A DNA stretch of 64,000 nucleotides from JALHSW01 sp963720675 (GCA_963720675.1 CAVRGH010000010.1:1550001-1614000); one strand, 5' to 3'; counted from the stretch's first letter, positions 19,380 through 29,235 are shown. Notes: generated by a model from the sequence alone, not told the origin. Numbers and translations are program-made.

Positions 19380-19651
19380 CGTTCGTCGGCGCGGAGCTCG
19401 TCGAGCGCGTCCGTCAGGCTCGGCCCTTCGCCCACCGCGGGGAGGGAGCCGATCTCGGAGAGCCGGCCTCGGGGTGGGCGCAGGCGCCCCGCCGCCTCCA
19501 GCGCGTCCATCCCGACCTCGGACTCGGGGAGCGGGCCGAGACGGGCGACGGGTCGACCGCGGTCCGTCACCTCGAGCGTCTCGCCCGCGGCGGCCCGCCG
19601 CACCCAGGTGCTCGCGTCCTGTCGCAGCTCTCGCACGCCGATCCTCCGCAT
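19376..19651 (-). CDS. vapB: Phd/YefM-family antitoxin
   Basis: 91-residue antitoxin. The N-terminal Phd/YefM DNA-binding domain (IGVRELRQDASTWVRRAAAGETLEVTDRGRPVARL) occupies residues 4-40; the C-terminal part would wrap the toxin. Two starts are possible. The ATG at 19651 would be leaderless, since TACCAT lies 7 nt upstream. A GTG at 19636 is preceded by a strong GGAGG about 7 nt away. The ATG gives the usual family N-terminus. The product probably represses its own promoter through the adjacent palindrome. Confidence 0.9.
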   Translation of the reverse strand: MRRIGVRELRQDASTWVRRAAAGETLEVTDRGRPVARLGPLPESEVGMDALEAAGRLRPPRGRLSEIGSLPAVGEGPSLTDALDELRADER

Positions 19652-19652
19652 G

Positions 19653-19667
19653 TGCTACATGGTAGCA
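19653..19667. promoter_or_regulatory. Palindromic operator over the antitoxin -10 box
   Basis: TGCTAC-ATG-GTAGCA is a perfect 6-bp inverted repeat with a 3-nt spacer, ending 2 nt before the antitoxin ATG. It contains the minus-strand -10-like TACCAT. Antitoxin binding here would block the promoter directly, as expected for autoregulated toxin-antitoxin operons. Confidence 0.6.
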
Positions 19668-19748
19668 TCACAGTTCATCCTCGCTTCCAGTTCCCGTCGC
19701 TCAGGCGCCGTCTGGTTCCCGACCCGCCCGACGTGTTGGACTGACGCG

Positions 19749-20999
19749 ATGCCAGTCACCATCGACGAGCTCTCCAACATGGATGCCTTCGGTGGTGGGG
19801 GCGAGCGCCGCGGTCAGGTGTCGTTCCTCCCCGAGCCGGACCCACGCGAAGCGCGCCTCACGATCTTCTCGACGGACGACCACATCGTGGAACCCCCGCA
19901 CATGTGGGAAGGGCGGTTCCCCGCGAAGTTCGCCGACCTCGCACCGCGTGTGGTCGAGTCGGAGGATGGGGGCCAGCGGTGGCTCTGGGACGGCGAGCTG
20001 ATCGCCAACGTCGGCTTCAACGCGGTCGCCGGCCGGCCGCCCACCGAGTACGGGTTCGAACCGACCCGGTTCGACGAGATGCGCCGCGGCGCGTGGGACA
20101 TCGAGGCCCGCATCGCCGACATGGACCTCAATGGCGTGTACGCGAGCGTCTGCTTCCCGTCCTTCCTCCCCGGCTTCGTCGGGCAGCGCATCTCGCTGGC
20201 CCCGAAGGACCCCGACCTCGGTCTCGCCGCCATGCGCGCCTGGAACGACTGGATGCTCGAGGAGTGGTGCGGCACCCGACCCGGCCGCATGATCCCGATG
20301 CAGCTGCCGTGGCTCCGAGACCCGGAGCGTGCCGCCGCCGAGGTCCGCCGCAACGCCGAGCGCGGCTTCAAGGCGGTGACGTTCTCCGAGAGCCCCGACG
20401 GGCTCGGCCTGCCCTCGATCCACACCGGCTACTGGGACCCGTTCCTCGCCGCCTGCGAGGAGACCGAGACGGTGGTGTGCCTCCACGTCGGGTCGTCGTC
20501 GACCTCGCCGTCCACCACCCCCGACGCGCCCCCCGAGACGATCGCCGTCCTCTTCTTTGCCTACGGCATGTACGCCGCCGTCGACTGGCTCTACTCCCGG
20601 ATCCCCGTGCGCTTCCCGGAGCTGAAGATCTGCCTCTCCGAGGGCGGCATCGGCTGGGTCGCGGCGCTGATGGATCGCCTCGACCACTGCTTCGAGTACC
20701 AGACCGGGTACCTGCACACCTGGGACGGCGTCGACGAGAGCCCGACCGAGGTCCTGCAACGGAACTTCTGGTTCTGCGCGCTCGACGACGAGTCGGCGTG
20801 GTCGACCCGCCACCGGATCGGGGTCGACAACCTCGTCGTCGAGAGCGACTACCCGCACGCCGACTCGACCTGGCCGAACACCCAGCCCCTGCTCCAGCGC
20901 CACCTGGCGGGGCTGCCCGACGCCGAGGTCCGCAAGATCTGCTGGGAGAACGCATCCTCTCTCTTTCGTCATCCTGCGCCCCCCGACGCGCGCCCGTGA
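19749..20999 (+). CDS. Amidohydrolase-2 family protein (ACMSD-like)
   Basis: 416-residue metal-dependent TIM-barrel hydrolase or decarboxylase of the amidohydrolase-2 family. Likely metal-binding or catalytic segments are STDDHIVEPPHMW (near 40), VCLHVGSSS (near 240), LSEGGIGWVAALMDR (near 295) and ESDYPHADSTWP (near 375). It closely resembles the product at 61058, sharing the SEGGIGWV and DYPHxDSTWP segments. Family members act on aromatic or other ring carboxylates; the substrate is unknown. The ATG at 19749 starts the conserved protein; in-frame upstream codons are antisense to vapBC. Confidence 0.9.
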   Translation: MPVTIDELSNMDAFGGGGERRGQVSFLPEPDPREARLTIFSTDDHIVEPPHMWEGRFPAKFADLAPRVVESEDGGQRWLWDGELIANVGFNAVAGRPPTEYGFEPTRFDEMRRGAWDIEARIADMDLNGVYASVCFPSFLPGFVGQRISLAPKDPDLGLAAMRAWNDWMLEEWCGTRPGRMIPMQLPWLRDPERAAAEVRRNAERGFKAVTFSESPDGLGLPSIHTGYWDPFLAACEETETVVCLHVGSSSTSPSTTPDAPPETIAVLFFAYGMYAAVDWLYSRIPVRFPELKICLSEGGIGWVAALMDRLDHCFEYQTGYLHTWDGVDESPTEVLQRNFWFCALDDESAWSTRHRIGVDNLVVESDYPHADSTWPNTQPLLQRHLAGLPDAEVRKICWENASSLFRHPAPPDARP

Positions 21000-21003
21000 C
21001 GGC

Positions 21004-22082
21004 TTGACCGACCTCTCGGCGCCCTCGCGGGCGTTCCGTCGCTGGCGCCTCCGCACGTTTCGAGCGGCGCTCCGCGTCCCCGGCATCCCGGCGTTCGTGC
21101 TGGCGATCGATGCGCGCCATCCGAGCGCACGCGTCCGCCCGGTGCTGCGTCGGAGCGGGAGGTTCCCGAACGAGGTCCGCCTTCCGCTGGACCCGATCGG
21201 CGACCCCGGTTCGACGATCACGATGGCGGTCGGCGTGCCGTGGGACCAAGTCGCGGTCGGGGTGTGGGCGGACGGCGTGCAGTCGTACGAGCCACCCGTC
21301 CCGTTGCTCGTCCGCGTGATCGCCCAACGCTCGGCCCGGGTGGCGATCGTCGGCACGAGCTCGGGCTTCTACTGCCTGCTCGCCGCGGCCGTCGCGCCCC
21401 ACCTGATCGTCGATGCCATCGAACCGTGGCCCCGCGCGATCGAGCGCCTGCAGGTGAACCTGGAGCACAACGGCGTCCGGGATCGGGTCCGGGTGCACCG
21501 GGCCGCCGCCGGGGCCGTGGCCGGCAGCCAGCCGCTGTACGTCCCCGAGCCGGAGGACGAGGACTGGCCCCTCGAGCTGTCCGCCTCGCTCTCCCCCGAC
21601 TTCCGGCCTGCGCACTCGGCGGTCGTCGGCGTGCAGGTGACGACCGTCGACGACATCCGTGCGGCCCAGGACGGTCCGATCGGCCTCGTGCTGGTGGACG
21701 CCGAGGGTTGCGACGTCGACGTGCTCGTCGGGGCCGGCACCACGCTGGGCTCCGATCGGCCGTTCGTCATCACGGAGATGACCGAGGACCAGCAGGACCG
21801 CGCCGAGGCCCTCGCCGCCGGCAGCGGCTACCTGGTGGCCGAGCTGGCGCCCGGATCGGTGCGGCTCGGGGTGCGCGTCGCCCCACCGGCGCGACGCGCA
21901 CAAGAGAGTGGTTTCGCCGCCGCCGCCGCCGATCCGTGGATCCAGCTGTTGGTGCCCTCGGAACGGGTCGCCGATCTCCGTTCGATCGCCGATGAGGCCG
22001 GCCTGACGGTGCACGACGAGCGCTCCTCAGCGCTGATTTTCGGGCCTCAACCCGCGGCCGGTACGGTGTCGATCCTCTTGGC
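21004..22082 (+). CDS. FkbM-family SAM-dependent methyltransferase
   Basis: FkbM-type O-methyltransferase, typically acting on sugar or polyketide hydroxyls. The SAM-binding segment VAIVGTSSGFYCLLAAAVAP, then IEPWPRAIERLQVNLEHNG and the family hallmark LVLVDAEGCDVDVLVGAG are clear. The start is a TTG 4 nt after the amidohydrolase stop. No in-frame stop occurs before 22443, so the 3' end is uncertain: a one-base error near 22030 would give a TGA at 22034. It is immediately followed by the glycan synthase, so it may methylate that polymer or its precursor (inference). Confidence 0.75.
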
Positions 22083-24016
22083 ATGCCCGTCCCCGAACGT
22101 CGCGGTGCCCCCACTGCGCTCACTCCTCCTGCGGCGATCCGCACCGGCTTCTGGTGGCGACACCCTCGCGTGGTGCAGGTCGGCGCGAGCGCCGCACTGC
22201 TCTGGGGTGTCGTGTACCTGGTGTGGCGGATCGGGTGGTCGGGCAACGGCGCCGTCGCCGGGCCTCTTCGTCGTGCTGCTGGCGGCCGAGATCTTCGGAT
22301 GGGTGAGCCTCGGGTTCTACGCGTTCCTGGCGTGGTCGGTGCCGGCGGGCGAACGGCCAGATGTCCCACTGCCGTGCTCCCCACCGTCGACGTGTTCGTG
22401 TGCACCTACGACGAGGCTGCCCGGGTCGTGGAGTCGACGCTGATCGGCTGCCGAGCCATCGCCGTGCCCCACCGGACCTACCTGCTCGACGACGGACGGC
22501 GACCCGAGATGCGCGAGCTGGCCGAGCACCTCGACGCCACGTACCTCACTCGCCCCGACAACAGCCACGCAAAGGCCGGCAACATCAACCACGCACTCGG
22601 TGAGACCCGCGGTGAGCTCATCTTGATGCTCGATGCCGATCACGTCCCGCGTTCCGACATCCTCGACGCCACGATCGGATACTTCACCGACCCACACGTC
22701 GCGCTCGTGCAGACACCGCACGACTTCTCGAACCGTGATTCGGTCCAGCACACGAAGGTCGCCCGGCACGAGCAGAGCCTCTTCTACGACGTGATCGCCC
22801 CCGGCAAGGACCGCCAGAACGCGATGTTCTGGTGTGGTTCCGCCACCCTGGTGCGCCGGGTCGCCCTCGTCGAGGTCGGCGGCGTGCTCACGGACACGGT
22901 CGCCGAGGACTTCCACACCACGATCGCCATGCACGCCCGCCAGTGGAAGACGCGGTACCACCCCGAGACCCTCGTCCAGGGTCTCGCGCCTCACGACCTC
23001 GCCGCGTTCCTGCTCCAGCGGGCGCGCTGGGCGCGCGGGAACCTGGCCGTGTTCCGCACACGCCAGAACCCCTTGACCTGTCGCGGGCTCTCGCTCGGAC
23101 AGCGGACGAGCTACTTCGCCTCGCTCTTCAACTACTTCGCCTCGCTCCAGCGTCTCGCGCTGCTCCTGGTGCTCACGATCACGCTGGTCTCGGGCTGGCT
23201 CCCGATGCACGCCTCCGCCGTCACGCTGGCCGCGTTGTGGCTCCCGTGGTGCGTCCTCGCGTTCAGCGCGACCATTGCCCTGGGCCGCGGAACGCTCGGC
23301 CCCCTCGACTCGACGCGCTACGGGCTGATGACGATGGGCATCAACCTCCGGGGCGTGCTCGCGCTCTGCACGCGCAAGGCCGGCGCGTTCAAGGTCACGC
23401 CCAAGGAGGGCATCGACGACGGTGGCGTGAAGGTGCTGCGCATGCTCGCGCTGGTGACGATCACCGGGATGGCGCTCGGTGCGGCGGTGCTGCTGCGCGC
23501 GCTGGCCACTGCCGGCGTGCTCACCCTTCCTGCGATGGACCCGTTCGTGACGGCCGTCGTGCTGGTCTTCGGTGCCTGGGAGCTCGGCTGCATCGCCAAG
23601 GTGCTGGTGCCACTGGTGCGCCGCCACCAGCTCCGGACGCGCTTCCGCACCGCAGTCAGGATGCAGGCGCGCGTCGAGAGCACCGCCGTGCGCGTCGAGA
23701 TCCTGGATCTGAGCTCCGACGGGCTCTCGTTCGCCAGCGGCGCTCTCGTTCGCACCCGCCGAGCGGCTCAACCTGTTGACCCGGGTGCCCGACCACACCG
23801 GGCGTCCTTGCCGACCTGGCGCTCCCCGTCGAGGTACGGAGCATCGCAGCCGGCGAGGACGGGCGCTTCCGCATCGGCTGCCGCATCCTCGAGCAGGACG
23901 CATCGGCCCACGAACAACTGGTGGAGTTCTGCGACGTGGTGCTCCCGATGCCGCTCCCCGCCGGCGCGACCGCGCTTCCCGTCGCGGCGCCCTTGCGGGG
24001 GGCCCGGGCCAGCTGA
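22083..24016 (+). CDS. Cellulose-synthase-like glycosyltransferase with C-terminal PilZ domain
   Basis: Inner-membrane processive GT2 glycosyltransferase that makes and extrudes a beta-glycan. GT motifs: DVFVCTYDEAARV (first Asp), LMLDADHVPR (DxD), TVAEDFHTTI (TED) and LLQRARWARGN (QxxRW). Several membrane segments follow. The PilZ part is seen in RMQARVESTAVRVEILDLSSDG (matching D/NxSxxG) and continues in another frame to RIGCRILEQD and the TGA at 24014-24016. Four one-base frame changes (about 22262, 22372, 23745, 23803) break the reading frame; the first two compensate each other. PilZ implies control by cyclic di-GMP. Confidence 0.87.
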
Positions 24017-24089
24017 GCGACCCCGGGCTTCGGACCCGGCACGCGCGAGACTGACGGGGCCGGCGGGGTCCATCGACCTCCGTCCGCAC

Positions 24090-24161
24090 GCCCTCGTAGC
24101 TCAGCGGATAGAGCATCGGCCTCCGGAGCCGTGTGCGCAGGTTCGAGTCCTGCCGAGGGCG
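24090..24161 (+). tRNA. tRNA-Arg (anticodon CCG)
   Basis: A 72-nt cloverleaf. Acceptor stem GCCCTCG/CGAGGGC, D arm GCTC/GAGC, anticodon loop CTCCGGA with anticodon CCG (reads CGG, Arg), and T arm GCAGG-TTCGAGT-CCTGC. CCA is not encoded. One U-U mismatch sits at the base of the anticodon stem. Confidence 0.95.
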
Positions 24162-24196
24162 CCGATCGCGAGAGATCCCACACTGCCGAGGGCGCC
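24150..24196 (+). repeat. Duplicated tRNA-Arg 3' end (att-like)
   Basis: The 14-mer CTGCCGAGGGCGCC at 24150-24163 covers the tRNA T-stem end, acceptor 3' strand and discriminator. It is repeated exactly at 24183-24196. Integrases that use tRNA 3' ends leave such duplications, but no integrase or phage gene is nearby. Confidence 0.6.
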
Positions 24197-24197
24197 A

Positions 24198-25181
24198 ATG
24201 CAGGCCATGCTCTTGCCGGGTCCGCACCAGGACCTCGTGTGGTCCGAGGTGCCGCGGCCGATCCCCGACGAGCAGCAGGTGCTCCTCCGGGTCCGGGCGT
24301 GCGCGGTGTGCCGCACGGATCTCCATATCGTCGATGGGGAGCTCGATCGCCCGAAGCTGCCGCTGATCCTCGGTCACGAGATCGTCGGTGTCGTGGAGGA
24401 ATGCGGCGCACGCGTCGACCGCTTCGCAGTCGGCGACCGGGTCGGCGTGCCCTGGGTCGCATGGACGTGTGGCGAGTGCTCGTTCTGTCGATCCGGGCGG
24501 GAGAACCTCTGCGATCGAGCCCGGTTCACCGGCTACGACGTCGATGGCGGGTACGCCGAGCTCACGAGTGCCGATGCCCGGTTCTGCTTCGCGCTGCCCG
24601 ACTCGTACTCCGACGACGCCGCCGCGCCGCTGCTCTGCGCCGGGCTCATCGGGTATCGGACCCTCCGGCTCGCAGGCGACGCGGAACGGGTCGGCCTCTA
24701 CGGTTTCGGTGCCGCTGCGCACATCATCGCCCAGGTGCTGGTGGACCAGGGTCGCGAGTTCTACGCCTTCACGCGGCCCGGCGACGTTCCCGCCCAGGAC
24801 TTCGCCAGGAGCCTGGGCGCCGCGTGGGTGGGTGGTTCCGACGCCCCGCCACCCGACCGCCTCGACGCCGCCCTGATCTTCGCGCCGGACGGATCGCTGG
24901 TGCCGCGGGCGCTCCGAGCCGTCGAGAAGGGCGGCACGGTCGTGTGCGGCGGGATCCACATGAGTGACATCCCTGCGTTCCCGTATGCCGACCTGTGGGA
25001 GGAGCACGTCATCCGGTCGGTCGCGAACCTGACACGACGAGACGGCGAGGAGTTCCTGAGTCTGGCGGCGCAGGTCCCGATCGAGACCCACACGACCGGC
25101 TACCCGCTCGATCGGGCGAACGAGGCGCTCACGGACCTCCGAGCCGGCAAGGTCGAAGGCGCCGCGGTGCTGCACCCGTGA
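24198..25181 (+). CDS. Zinc-dependent alcohol dehydrogenase (MDR family)
   Basis: 327-residue cytoplasmic medium-chain dehydrogenase/reductase. Catalytic-zinc residues are in CAVCRTDLHIVDG (Cys about 36-39) and GHEIVG; the structural-zinc loop is CGECSFCRSGRENLCDRA. The Rossmann segment LYGFGAAAHIIAQV binds NAD(P). The ATG at 24198 follows the duplicated tRNA-end sequence, which supplies a GAGG at suitable distance. It resembles AdhP/AdhA-type enzymes that oxidise small or lipid-derived alcohols. It stands alone, convergent with the sulfatase gene. Confidence 0.92.
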   Translation: MQAMLLPGPHQDLVWSEVPRPIPDEQQVLLRVRACAVCRTDLHIVDGELDRPKLPLILGHEIVGVVEECGARVDRFAVGDRVGVPWVAWTCGECSFCRSGRENLCDRARFTGYDVDGGYAELTSADARFCFALPDSYSDDAAAPLLCAGLIGYRTLRLAGDAERVGLYGFGAAAHIIAQVLVDQGREFYAFTRPGDVPAQDFARSLGAAWVGGSDAPPPDRLDAALIFAPDGSLVPRALRAVEKGGTVVCGGIHMSDIPAFPYADLWEEHVIRSVANLTRRDGEEFLSLAAQVPIETHTTGYPLDRANEALTDLRAGKVEGAAVLHP

Positions 25182-25205
25182 CCAGTCCGCCGGGAGCACC
25201 ACCCC

Positions 25206-26784
25206 TCACCCGCCGTCGCCGTCCAGTGCCCGACAGGTCGCGCCGGCACAACGTCCGAGCGCCGCGAGCCGATCGTGCAGGCGTTGCAGCAGCGCCGGAT
25301 CGGCGGTGCGGACGAGATCGTGCAGCTCGTGGGGATCGTCTCGCAGGTCGTAGAGCTGGCGCGCGCCCCCCGAGTACTCGGCGTAGAGGTACCGCGAGGT
25401 GCGGATCGCCTGATAGCTCGGGACGAAGACGTCGAGGGACAACCGCGACCGGGGCACGTCCGCGAGCGCCGCGCCCGCGTAGCCGGCGTCGTCGTCGGGC
25501 TCCGACGGAGCGTCCGGAGCATCCTCACGGTACGGGTCCTGATCGGGCGGCAGCCGCGGTGGGTGCACCAGCTCGTAGTGCTCGATCAACGCGACGTCGC
25601 GCCAGTCGGCCGGCGGTGGGTCGCCGCCGAGGAGCGGCACCAGCGAGCGACCGTCGACGAACTCCGGGATGGGAGCGCCGGCGAGCGCGGCGATGGTCGG
25701 TGCGAGATCGGTCGTTGCCGTCATCGCGTCGACCCGAGCACCACTCGGGACACCGGGGCCGCGCACCACGAGCGGGACGCGGATGTCCTCCTCGAACGGG
25801 GTCTGCTTGCCCGGGGGCAGCCGATGCTGGCCCAGGTGGAAGCCGTTGTCCGAGGTGACGACGAGGTAGGTGGAGTCGAGCCGGCCGCTCGCACGGAGCG
25901 CGTCCACGACCGAGCGGATCATGTCATCGACGGCCAGGAGGTCCTGCAACCGCTTGCGGTACAGCGCGTCGGTGTAGTCGACGACCGGGGGCGAGAGCGG
26001 CGGGCGCGTCCTGAGCCAATCGGGTTCGGACCTCCCCGCGCGCCGATCGAACGAGGCGGTGCGCGGTGCACGGGCTCCGGCGAACCGGTTCGCGAAGCGG
26101 GGGGCCGGCGTCGCCGGTTGATGGGGCACGTACGGCGCGATCTCGAGGAAGAACGGCTCGGTCGCCGAGGCCCGGCGCACGAAGTCGACGGACTTCTGGG
26201 TCAGCACGTCGACCATGTAGTCGCGTGCCTTCGTCCCGTACCGGACCTCACGACCGTTCTCGTTCATCACGTACCCCAGCTCGCGGTACGGGTTGCCCGC
26301 GACCGGACTCGCCCACTCGTCCCAGCCGGGGGGGATGTGACCCCGGTTGGTGCTCTTCGGATACCCGTTCAGGTACTTGCCGAACAGTGCGGTGCGGTAC
26401 CCCGCGTCGTGGAGCCACGTCGCGACGGTGCTCTGCTCGTCACCCGCGGCGATGAACCGCTCGAACCCTCCCCGCGGCGGTTCGTTCCCGAGGGTGCCGT
26501 GGTTGTGGACCAGCTGGCCCCTGAGGATCGAGGCGCGCGACGGGCAGCAGAGCGAGTCGGTGACGAAGTGGTGCGTGAAGGTCGTGCCCCGCTGCACCAG
26601 CTCGTGGTCGAACACCGGGAACCGATGGGCATCGAAGTAGGACTGCGCGTCGAGGTCGTCCAGGAGGATCATGACGACGCTCGGACGTTCGGGCGTCGAG
26701 TCCGGGAGCCGCGGCCGCGGTTCGCGCGCCGACGCTCCCGCCGAGGGCCACGCCCAACACGAGCACCGATGCCAGCAACCTCAC
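25206..26784 (-). CDS. Exported sulfatase (one frameshift)
   Basis: Type I sulfatase of the alkaline-phosphatase superfamily, about 525 residues, hydrolysing sulfate esters. The formylglycine site CCPSRASIL (CxPSR) requires oxidation by a formylglycine-generating enzyme. Metal-binding residues lie in VVMILLDDLD and VVTSDNGFHLGQH. The N-terminus is a signal peptide (VRLLASVLVLGVALGG, GTG at 26784), in a different frame from the catalytic part. An extra C in the run at about 26705-26710 accounts for the shift. N-acetylglucosamine-6-sulfatase-like enzymes share this layout; a host- or algal-glycan substrate is possible but unproven. Confidence 0.87.
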
Positions 26785-26929
26785 GTCCCGACCCTACGGC
26801 CCGGGTCGTCGCACCCTCGGACTCGCTCGGGGAGCAACGGCCCGGGCCGGGGATGCGGGTCCGATGGAGGCATGTCAGCATGCCTCCGTGACCGCGGACC
26901 CCGGCGCGAGGACGGCGACGACGATGAAG

Positions 26930-27435
26930 GACTGGCGGGGGTTGCGCCCGACTTCACCGCCCACCTCGACGGCATGATCGCCGAACGCAGGGCGGCGTCG
27001 AACCCGCCCGACGACTTCATCACCCGGCTCATCGACACCGAGGTCGACGGCGAGCGGCTCACCGACCTCGAGATGCGCACGCAGCTCGCGTTCCTGCTGA
27101 TGTCGGGGAACGAGACGACCCGCCACCTCATCGGGAACATGCTCGAGACGGTGTGCTCCGACCCTGCGCTGTACGCGCGGCTGCGCGCGAGCGCGCCCTG
27201 GTGCCGACCGCTGGTGGAGGAGTCGCTGCGTCACGACCCGCCGATCCACGTCCTGATGCGGGACTGCCTGGCGCGACACCACGGTCGACGGCGTCACGAT
27301 CCCGGCCGGCGTGAAGGTGGCGTTCGGCCTCGCCTCGGCGAACCGCGACGAGCGACACCTACGACGATCCCGACGAGTTCCGGCTGGACCGACCGAGCGC
27401 GCGGGATCACCTCGCGCCTCCACCCGAGGCTTCAA
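26930..27435 (+). pseudogene. Cytochrome P450 remnant lacking the heme-binding loop
   Basis: Carries only the middle of a bacterial P450. The I helix reads FLLMSGNETTRHLIGNML, the K helix EESLRHDPPIHVLMR (ExxR), then in another frame VDGVTIPAGVKVAFGLASANRDE and, after a second shift, DDPDEFRLDRPSARDHLA. The FGxGxHxCxG heme-ligand loop that should follow directly is absent; the sequence instead meets the convergent ABC ATPase end (27432). The N-terminal half is missing too. This is a deletion remnant, not just a frameshifted gene, because the Cys ligand segment is not found in any frame. Confidence 0.82.
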
Positions 27436-28109
27436 GCGGCCCGGAGCTGCCCGTCCGTGATCTCCAGCACCCGGTCGCAGTAGTGCGTCATTCGGGAGTC
27501 GTGCGTCACCACGACCGCTGCGGTCCCGCGGCGTTTCACCTCGTCGACGATCAGGCGCATCACCTGGTCGCCGAGCTTGGTGTCGAGTGCGCTCGTCGGT
27601 TCGTCGACCAGGATGAGCTTGGGCTCGTTCATGAGCGCACGACCGATCGCGACCCGCTGGCGCTCACCACCGGAGAGCTGCGCCGGGAGGTTCGTGGCCC
27701 GCTCCGCCAGACCGAGCTCGCCGAGGAGCCGATCCGCGCGCTCGCGCGCGTTCGATTCGCCGCGTCGACCCGCGAGCTCGGACGCAATCATGACGTTCTC
27801 CCGGGCGGTCAGAAACGGCACCAGGTTCACCGCCTGGAACACGAAGCCGACCTCGTCGCGTCGGAATCGCGTCAGCTCCTTCGCGCCGTACTCGGTGATG
27901 TCGTGCTCACCGACGACCACCGAGCCCGCGGTCGGGGAGAGCAGCCCCCCGGCGATCGAGAGCAGGGTGGTCTTCCCTGAACCGGACGGCCCGACCAGCG
28001 CGACGATCTCGTCGTCGCCGACCGTGATCGTGGCGTGATCGAGCGCGACGATCTCGGCGTCCCCCTGCTCGTACACCTTGCGGATGTCAGTCAGTTCGAG
28101 GGCAGGCAC
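27432..28109 (-). CDS. ABC transporter ATPase (LolD/MacB-like)
   Basis: 225-residue ATPase subunit energising the two FtsX-type permeases encoded upstream in the same operon. Walker A GPSGSGKTT, Q-loop VFQAVNLVPFLTARENV, signature LSGGERQRVAIGRAL, Walker B LILVDEPTSALD and switch His VVVTHDSR are intact. A GTG at 28109 is preceded by AAAGGAG at 7 nt and is preferred to the TTG at 28112. The subfamily exports lipoproteins, peptides or antibiotics, or transmits mechanical signals. Confidence 0.93.
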   Translation of the reverse strand: MPALELTDIRKVYEQGDAEIVALDHATITVGDDEIVALVGPSGSGKTTLLSIAGGLLSPTAGSVVVGEHDITEYGAKELTRFRRDEVGFVFQAVNLVPFLTARENVMIASELAGRRGESNARERADRLLGELGLAERATNLPAQLSGGERQRVAIGRALMNEPKLILVDEPTSALDTKLGDQVMRLIVDEVKRRGTAAVVVTHDSRMTHYCDRVLEITDGQLRAA

Positions 28110-28128
28110 CAATCGGCTCCTTTGGGAC

Positions 28129-29235
28129 TCAGACCCCGGCGCCGATGACCGACGCGGGATCGACCTTCACGATGCGACGCAACGAGATCGCGCCGCCCAG
28201 CAACGCCATGAGCACGACCCCCACGGCGACGAACACCGCTCGCGACACGGTCAGCTGCAGGGGCACCTGCGGCGGGATCGCCAACGACAGCAGCACGGCG
28301 GTCGCCCCGCCCAGGAGGAACGCGACGGCAGACACCACCAGCGCCTGCGTGACCAGACCGGCGATGAGCTGACGCGAGGAAGCCCCGATCGCCTTGAGCA
28401 CGGCGAAGATGCCGATGCGCTCGAGCGTGAGGAGCGCGAAGAACAGGGCGACGACCACGCCGGCCACGAGGAACGTGACCGAGATGATCTGCGTGAACGT
28501 GGCCTTCTGCTCCTTGATTCCCGGGAGCGCGAGCACCGACTCGTCGGCGGTCAACGTGTTCGTCGCACCGGCGGTCTCGGCGTCGATGCGCCGCGCGACC
28601 TGCTCGGGGTCGGCGCCCGGCGCGACGCGCACGGTGAGGACCTGGAACGTGTCGGCGCCGACGGTGGATCCCGGGCGCGACTTGTCGAGCACCTCCCGCC
28701 AGGTGTCGGGCTCGACCCACAGCCCGCCCTGCTGGAGGAAGTTCGTGTCGTCGACGAACCCGCGCACCCTCAGCGGTACGCGTGCCGGACCCAGGAGCAG
28801 CACGTCGCCCGCGTCGACACCCGAGGCTTCGAGCTGACGATCCGCCCAGGCCTCACCTGGTGGCGGCGGCGCGGGGACGCCCGAGACCGCCCCCTGGTAG
28901 CCGGCGACGGCTGCGTCCGCGATCTCGCTCTCCCCCGGCACGCGTGCACCGACGAGCGCGAAGCCGAGCCCGTAGGTCCGCCGGACTCCGGGGACCGACT
29001 CGATCTCGGCGCGCAGCTCGGGATCGATCCGCGACCGAATGACCGAGTCGCGGCTGGACTCGGAGTAGACGACCAGGTCGGCATCCTGCGCGCGCAGCGC
29101 GCCGGTCGATCCGAGGTACAGGCCGTCGAGCAGGCCACCGAGGAACAGCAGGAGCATCACCAGGAGCGCGAGCGCTGCCGTCGTGGGAACGAATCGTCGG
29201 GTGCTGCGGCGCAGCTCCCGGAGTGCGAGCCTCAT
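28129..29235 (-). CDS. ABC transporter permease, FtsX/MacB type (second)
   Basis: 368-residue permease: an N-terminal membrane helix (VPTTAALALLVMLLLFLGGLL), a ~200-residue extracytoplasmic domain, and three C-terminal helices (IISVTFLVAGVVVALFFALL, LVVSAVAFLLGGATAVLL, AVFVAVGVVLMALLGGA). The ATG overlaps the upstream permease stop (ATGA). It is paralogous to the 29232-30359 product, so the transporter is probably a heterodimer of permeases with a shared ATPase dimer. Confidence 0.9.
   Translation of the reverse strand: MRLALRELRRSTRRFVPTTAALALLVMLLLFLGGLLDGLYLGSTGALRAQDADLVVYSESSRDSVIRSRIDPELRAEIESVPGVRRTYGLGFALVGARVPGESEIADAAVAGYQGAVSGVPAPPPPGEAWADRQLEASGVDAGDVLLLGPARVPLRVRGFVDDTNFLQQGGLWVEPDTWREVLDKSRPGSTVGADTFQVLTVRVAPGADPEQVARRIDAETAGATNTLTADESVLALPGIKEQKATFTQIISVTFLVAGVVVALFFALLTLERIGIFAVLKAIGASSRQLIAGLVTQALVVSAVAFLLGGATAVLLSLAIPPQVPLQLTVSRAVFVAVGVVLMALLGGAISLRRIVKVDPASVIGAGV

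Noticed and set aside
19083..19748. Longer N-terminus for the amidohydrolase
   Set aside because: These codons are antisense to vapBC, and the family N-terminus begins after 19749.
24150..24196. A complete integrative element at the tRNA
   Set aside because: Only 33 bp separate the repeat starts and no integrase, excisionase or phage gene is adjacent.
22317..25202. Open minus-strand frame of about 960 codons
   Set aside because: It is antisense to the glycan synthase, tRNA and alcohol dehydrogenase, and shows no domain.
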